This document shows, piece by piece, positions 60,879 to 64,000 of a stretch of DNA of 64,000 bases. Numbering within the stretch: position 1 is the first letter of the stretch; each line of letters starts with the position of its first letter. The DNA is from MGBC163016 sp964631345. Its GTDB lineage: Bacteria > Actinomycetota > Coriobacteriia > Coriobacteriales > Eggerthellaceae. The stretch spans positions 372,001 through 436,000 of the forward strand of contig CAZVWE010000001.1 of assembly GCA_964631345.1 (NCBI GenBank). Reading direction: 5' to 3'. Under the pieces are notes generated by a model. The model was given only the letters and a program-made list of their open reading frames with translations, made no database searches and was not told the origin of the DNA. The translations under genes were made by a program, and so were the position numbers.

Positions 60879-62159
60879 TTACTGTGTCGCTGCGCCGTCA
60901 CCTTCCGCTGACCCAGCATCTGCGGCCCCTGTATCGGCAGCACCTGTATCAGTTGCACCTGCGGCAGCACCTGTATCACCTTCTGCTTGCGCAACATCGT
61001 TTTCAAGCTCGTCGGTTGTCACCTGCTCCTCTTCAGCAGCAACGTTATCATCTGTATTCTTTAAAGCCTTTTCGTTAATTTCATCCATCTCTTCTTGCGT
61101 GTACTCATCGCTCATATCAACGTTGTAAGGCACATCCTCAGGCATAGGATTTATTACCACTTCATTGGTCTCACGCATTGATTTGAGCCATTCATCCTTT
61201 GCATCAGTAGAAGATGAACTGGTCTCGTTTTCCACGATGCGTTCACGGATATCTTCAGGGATTTGATCTTCGCTTGTAACGGTCTCTGGAGCCTTAAACT
61301 CTTCGGTGCACTTGATGATGTGATAGCCATACTTTGACTGAACAGGCTCACTTATTTCGCCCTCAGAAAGATTGTCGAGACCAATTTGGTATTCCTCAAC
61401 GAACTGGCTAAGTCTGTCCCAGCCAACATCTCCAGCATTTTCCGCAGATCCTGTATCCGTCGAGTATTCAGCAACAGCGTCTTCAAAAGAAATAGTGCCA
61501 TCATTTATCTGGGCATATACTTCTTCGGCTTTTTCTTTATCGTCAATACCAAACAAAATATGAGACGATCGCTTCGCGCCTTCATACCCAGGAGCTGCTT
61601 CTTGTAATTTAGCTAAGAGTTCATCTCCGGTAAGTGCAGTTTCTTCCTTAAATTTTTCATCTAGTTTCTGATCAAGAATTGAATAGCGAAGAGCCTCTTT
61701 ATATGCATCCTCATCATCAAAGCCAGCTCCTTCAAGACCTGCTTCCCAGGCCTCATCTGAAGAGTAGTTTTCGCGCATCTTATCTACGTAGCTTTGGATT
61801 TCTTCATCATCAGTTGTAACGCCAACTTGATCTGCACACTGAACGACGAGTTGCTGATCAACATATTCATTAATGGTTTCATATCTTATAGACTCAGGCG
61901 TTTTGTTCTGATCCTTAAGATACTGCTTCCATTCATCCTCATCGGTTTTATTGTTATTCAGACGCATATTGTTAATGACACGCGTAACTTTGTCTTCTTC
62001 AATTTCCTCGCCATTAACAGTTGCAGCTACCCCACCTGTAAGACCTGTATCGGTCTCAAGAATATTCGCTTCACTATCAGATGAACATGCCGCAAGTCCA
62101 AGTACGCAAATACCTGACAACGCTGCAGCAACAAAAACTTTTTTAACGCTTCTTTTCAT
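60879..62159 (-). CDS. Parvulin-type peptidyl-prolyl isomerase lipoprotein (PrsA/SurA-like)
   Basis: 426 residues. A signal peptide with lipobox LGLAAC (Cys near residue 25) anchors it outside the membrane. A SurA-N-like domain (about 40-190) precedes a parvulin domain (about 195-300) with SSHILFGI, FEDAVAEYSTDTGSAENAGDVGW and SKYGYHIIK. The C-terminus is a Gly/Ala/Thr/Asp low-complexity tail. It helps fold exported proteins. Confidence 0.9.
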   Translation of the reverse strand: MKRSVKKVFVAAALSGICVLGLAACSSDSEANILETDTGLTGGVAATVNGEEIEEDKVTRVINNMRLNNNKTDEDEWKQYLKDQNKTPESIRYETINEYVDQQLVVQCADQVGVTTDDEEIQSYVDKMRENYSSDEAWEAGLEGAGFDDEDAYKEALRYSILDQKLDEKFKEETALTGDELLAKLQEAAPGYEGAKRSSHILFGIDDKEKAEEVYAQINDGTISFEDAVAEYSTDTGSAENAGDVGWDRLSQFVEEYQIGLDNLSEGEISEPVQSKYGYHIIKCTEEFKAPETVTSEDQIPEDIRERIVENETSSSSTDAKDEWLKSMRETNEVVINPMPEDVPYNVDMSDEYTQEEMDEINEKALKNTDDNVAAEEEQVTTDELENDVAQAEGDTGAAAGATDTGAADTGAADAGSAEGDGAATQ

Positions 62160-62330
62160 GTGTTAGGCTGGCCTTTCACGATTAAACATATTTCGCTCTG
62201 TAAGGCGTAATTGTCTCACAGTTATGGCTATATATGTTGCGCAGATATGCTCACCACATCATTTATATATTGTTTAACGGAGCTAAAAGGCTTACTGGAT
62301 ACAGAGAACTCACTGAAACCAGAAGGCTTG

Positions 62331-64000
62331 CTATTTCTTATTTGCCTTCTTACGATCAGTTGCAGAAAGCAGACGTTTGCGAAGGCGAATTGATTGCGGA
62401 GTAATTTCCACAAGCTCGTCATCTTCGATGTACTCCAAAGCTTCCTCAAGGGTAAAAGTAATTGGTGGTGTTAGCTGAATAGCCTTATCAGCAGTGGATG
62501 AACGTTGGTTGCCAAGATTCTTCGTCTTCTCAACATTCACAACCATGTCACCTTCTTTGGCAGATTCCCCAACGATCATGCCCTCATAGCATTCATCGCC
62601 AGGTCCAACGAACAATCTGCCGCGCTCCTGCAAAGTATCCAAGGCGTATGCAACGGCTTTGCCTGTAGACATGGCGATCATCCCACCATTTTTACGACCT
62701 TCCATCTCACCAGAGAAAGGGCCGTATTCCTTGAAATGGTGAAACAGTACAGCCTCTCCACGGGTGGCATTCAAAATACGAGTCTTTAGTCCCATAGTGC
62801 CACGCGACGGAATACTAAAAGTAAGGTGTGTCATAGATTCATCAGAGGCCATGTCTTCCATGATGCCTCCAGCAGTACCCATAACCTCGATTGCCTTTCC
62901 AGCATAATCATTTGGAACGTCAACCGTAGCTTCCTCGATTGGCTCAAGCTTTTCGCCATTATCTCCTTGCTTGTAAACCACACGTGGACGTCCAACCTGG
63001 AATTCAAAACCTTCACGTCGCATGGTTTCCATCAAAACCGACAAGTGCAAAACACCACGTCCTGCAACCTCGACGCCGCTTTTATCCTCAAGCTCGTTTA
63101 TGCGCATAGAAATATTGCTTTCCTTTTCGCGCATAAGACGTTCTTTGAGCTGGCGAGCACCAACTATTTCACCTTCACGTCCAACCAGAGGGCTAGTAGA
63201 TGCCTCAAACACAACGGACATCGTCGGCTCTTCAACAGCAATTGGTTCCATCGAAACAGGATTCTCTACGCTGGTGATTATGTCACCAATGTCTGCATCT
63301 TCTATCCCGATTACAGCCACAATATCGCCCGCATCAGCATCGGCAACTTCAATTTTCCCAAGATTTTCAAACGTGTAGACCTTGCGAATCTGCGCATTGC
63401 GTTGATCGCCATTTGCCTTTACAACAAGCACCTGCTCCTTTTCGTGAAGAGTGCCGCTGGAAAGCTTGCCAACACCAATGCGTCCCTCATAGCTAGAATG
63501 ATCCACCGTACAAATTTGCAATCCTAAAGATCCATCAATATCAACATCAGGAGCTGGAATCTTATCGAGGATCGTATCTAATAAAGGAATCATATCCGCA
63601 TTATCATCTGCCGGATCAAGTCGCGCATATCCATTTACTGCTGAGGCATACACAACAGGAAAATCAAGCTGTTCATCTGTTGCACCAAGCTCAACCATGA
63701 GGTCAAACACTTTATCAACCGCACCCTCTGGATCAGCGTTTGGTCTATCTATCTTATTCACAACTAAAACTATGCGAAGTCCTCGCTCAAGAGCATGTGA
63801 AAGGACAAATCTAGTTTGTGGCTTTGGACCTTCGTATGCGTCCACTATCAAAAGCGCGCCATCAGCCATATTCAGCACACGCTCAACTTCTCCACCAAAA
63901 TCAGCATGCCCTGGCGTGTCGATAACATTGATCTTCACGCCTTTATAAGTGATGGAAATATTTTTTGACAGAATCGTGATCCCACGTTCACGTTCCTGAT
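62331..64000 (-). CDS. typA: GTP-binding protein TypA/BipA, N-terminal end beyond window
   Basis: Translational GTPase associated with ribosome assembly and stress. The frame is open to the window edge, so about the first 60 residues are missing. Visible motifs are RERGITI (switch I), DTPGHADFGGEVERVL (G3) and NKIDRPNAD (G4), followed by EF-Tu domain II and EF-G-type C-terminal domains, ending in the BipA-specific RKRLL...RKK tail. Confidence 0.95.
   Translation of the reverse strand, partial: QERERGITILSKNISITYKGVKINVIDTPGHADFGGEVERVLNMADGALLIVDAYEGPKPQTRFVLSHALERGLRIVLVVNKIDRPNADPEGAVDKVFDLMVELGATDEQLDFPVVYASAVNGYARLDPADDNADMIPLLDTILDKIPAPDVDIDGSLGLQICTVDHSSYEGRIGVGKLSSGTLHEKEQVLVVKANGDQRNAQIRKVYTFENLGKIEVADADAGDIVAVIGIEDADIGDIITSVENPVSMEPIAVEEPTMSVVFEASTSPLVGREGEIVGARQLKERLMREKESNISMRINELEDKSGVEVAGRGVLHLSVLMETMRREGFEFQVGRPRVVYKQGDNGEKLEPIEEATVDVPNDYAGKAIEVMGTAGGIMEDMASDESMTHLTFSIPSRGTMGLKTRILNATRGEAVLFHHFKEYGPFSGEMEGRKNGGMIAMSTGKAVAYALDTLQERGRLFVGPGDECYEGMIVGESAKEGDMVVNVEKTKNLGNQRSSTADKAIQLTPPITFTLEEALEYIEDDELVEITPQSIRLRKRLLSATDRKKANKK

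Noticed and set aside
62826..63527. Plus-strand open frame of 233 codons
   Set aside because: It lies wholly antisense to typA, has no family features and no ribosome site; it reflects codon bias of the real gene.

Overview
The window comes from a bacterial chromosome that looks like a member of the Coriobacteriia, most likely Eggerthellaceae. The grounds are a LuxR-type regulator fused to about twelve membrane helices, many cytoplasmic molybdopterin oxidoreductases with tiny ferredoxin partners, a bile salt hydrolase, and an actinobacterial rpsF-ssb-rpsR-rplI-dnaB block. Base composition looks moderate to low in GC (roughly 40-45% by eye), which is low for that family. The genus cannot be fixed from the sequence alone. 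Nearly all genes are on the minus strand.

Layout. Positions 1-9106 carry glucose-6-phosphate isomerase (cut by the window edge), a sodium:solute symporter, and a purE-iorA-iorB-paaK operon for aryl-pyruvate/aryl-acetate metabolism. Positions 9323-11853 (+ strand) carry a bile salt hydrolase and a membrane-bound LuxR regulator. Positions 11867-41919 form a 30 kb anaerobic respiration island with four molybdopterin (DMSO reductase superfamily) enzymes. Three of them (15745, 25892, 38251) share one plan: a catalytic subunit without signal peptide, a roughly 110-residue two-cluster ferredoxin, a small zinc-ribbon protein beginning MCFRPA with a Gly-Ala-Pro repeat tail, and nearby transporters of the DASS or MFS type. 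The fourth (20879) is followed by a fusion of a DmsB-like iron-sulfur protein to a TorD-like chaperone. The last cluster also carries a trigger-factor-like chaperone, two MmgE/PrpD family proteins, two MFS transporters and a divergent LysR regulator.

Positions 42114-47745 hold a corrinoid methyltransferase operon: three UroD/MtaA-like methyltransferases, one cobalamin-binding protein, a short CobW-type GTPase, a His-rich protein and a fifth small zinc-ribbon protein. Together with the island this suggests, by inference, a pathway for plant or host aromatics: corrinoid enzymes remove O-methyl groups to give catechols, and the molybdenum enzymes dehydroxylate them as electron acceptors.

Positions 47930-64000 are mostly housekeeping: an AAA/DUF4143 ATPase with a repeated operator-like array, a lipoprotein, tRNA-Phe, a prepilin peptidase, a radical SAM HemN-like protein, purD, purA, dnaB, rplI, rpsR, ssb, rpsF, two tRNA-Ser genes, a parvulin-type lipoprotein foldase and typA/bipA (cut by the window edge).

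The strongest candidates for an undescribed system are the MCFRPA zinc-ribbon proteins tied to molybdenum enzymes, and the trigger-factor-like chaperone placed in the same operon. Short imperfect tandem repeats recur in spacers and protein linkers throughout the window.
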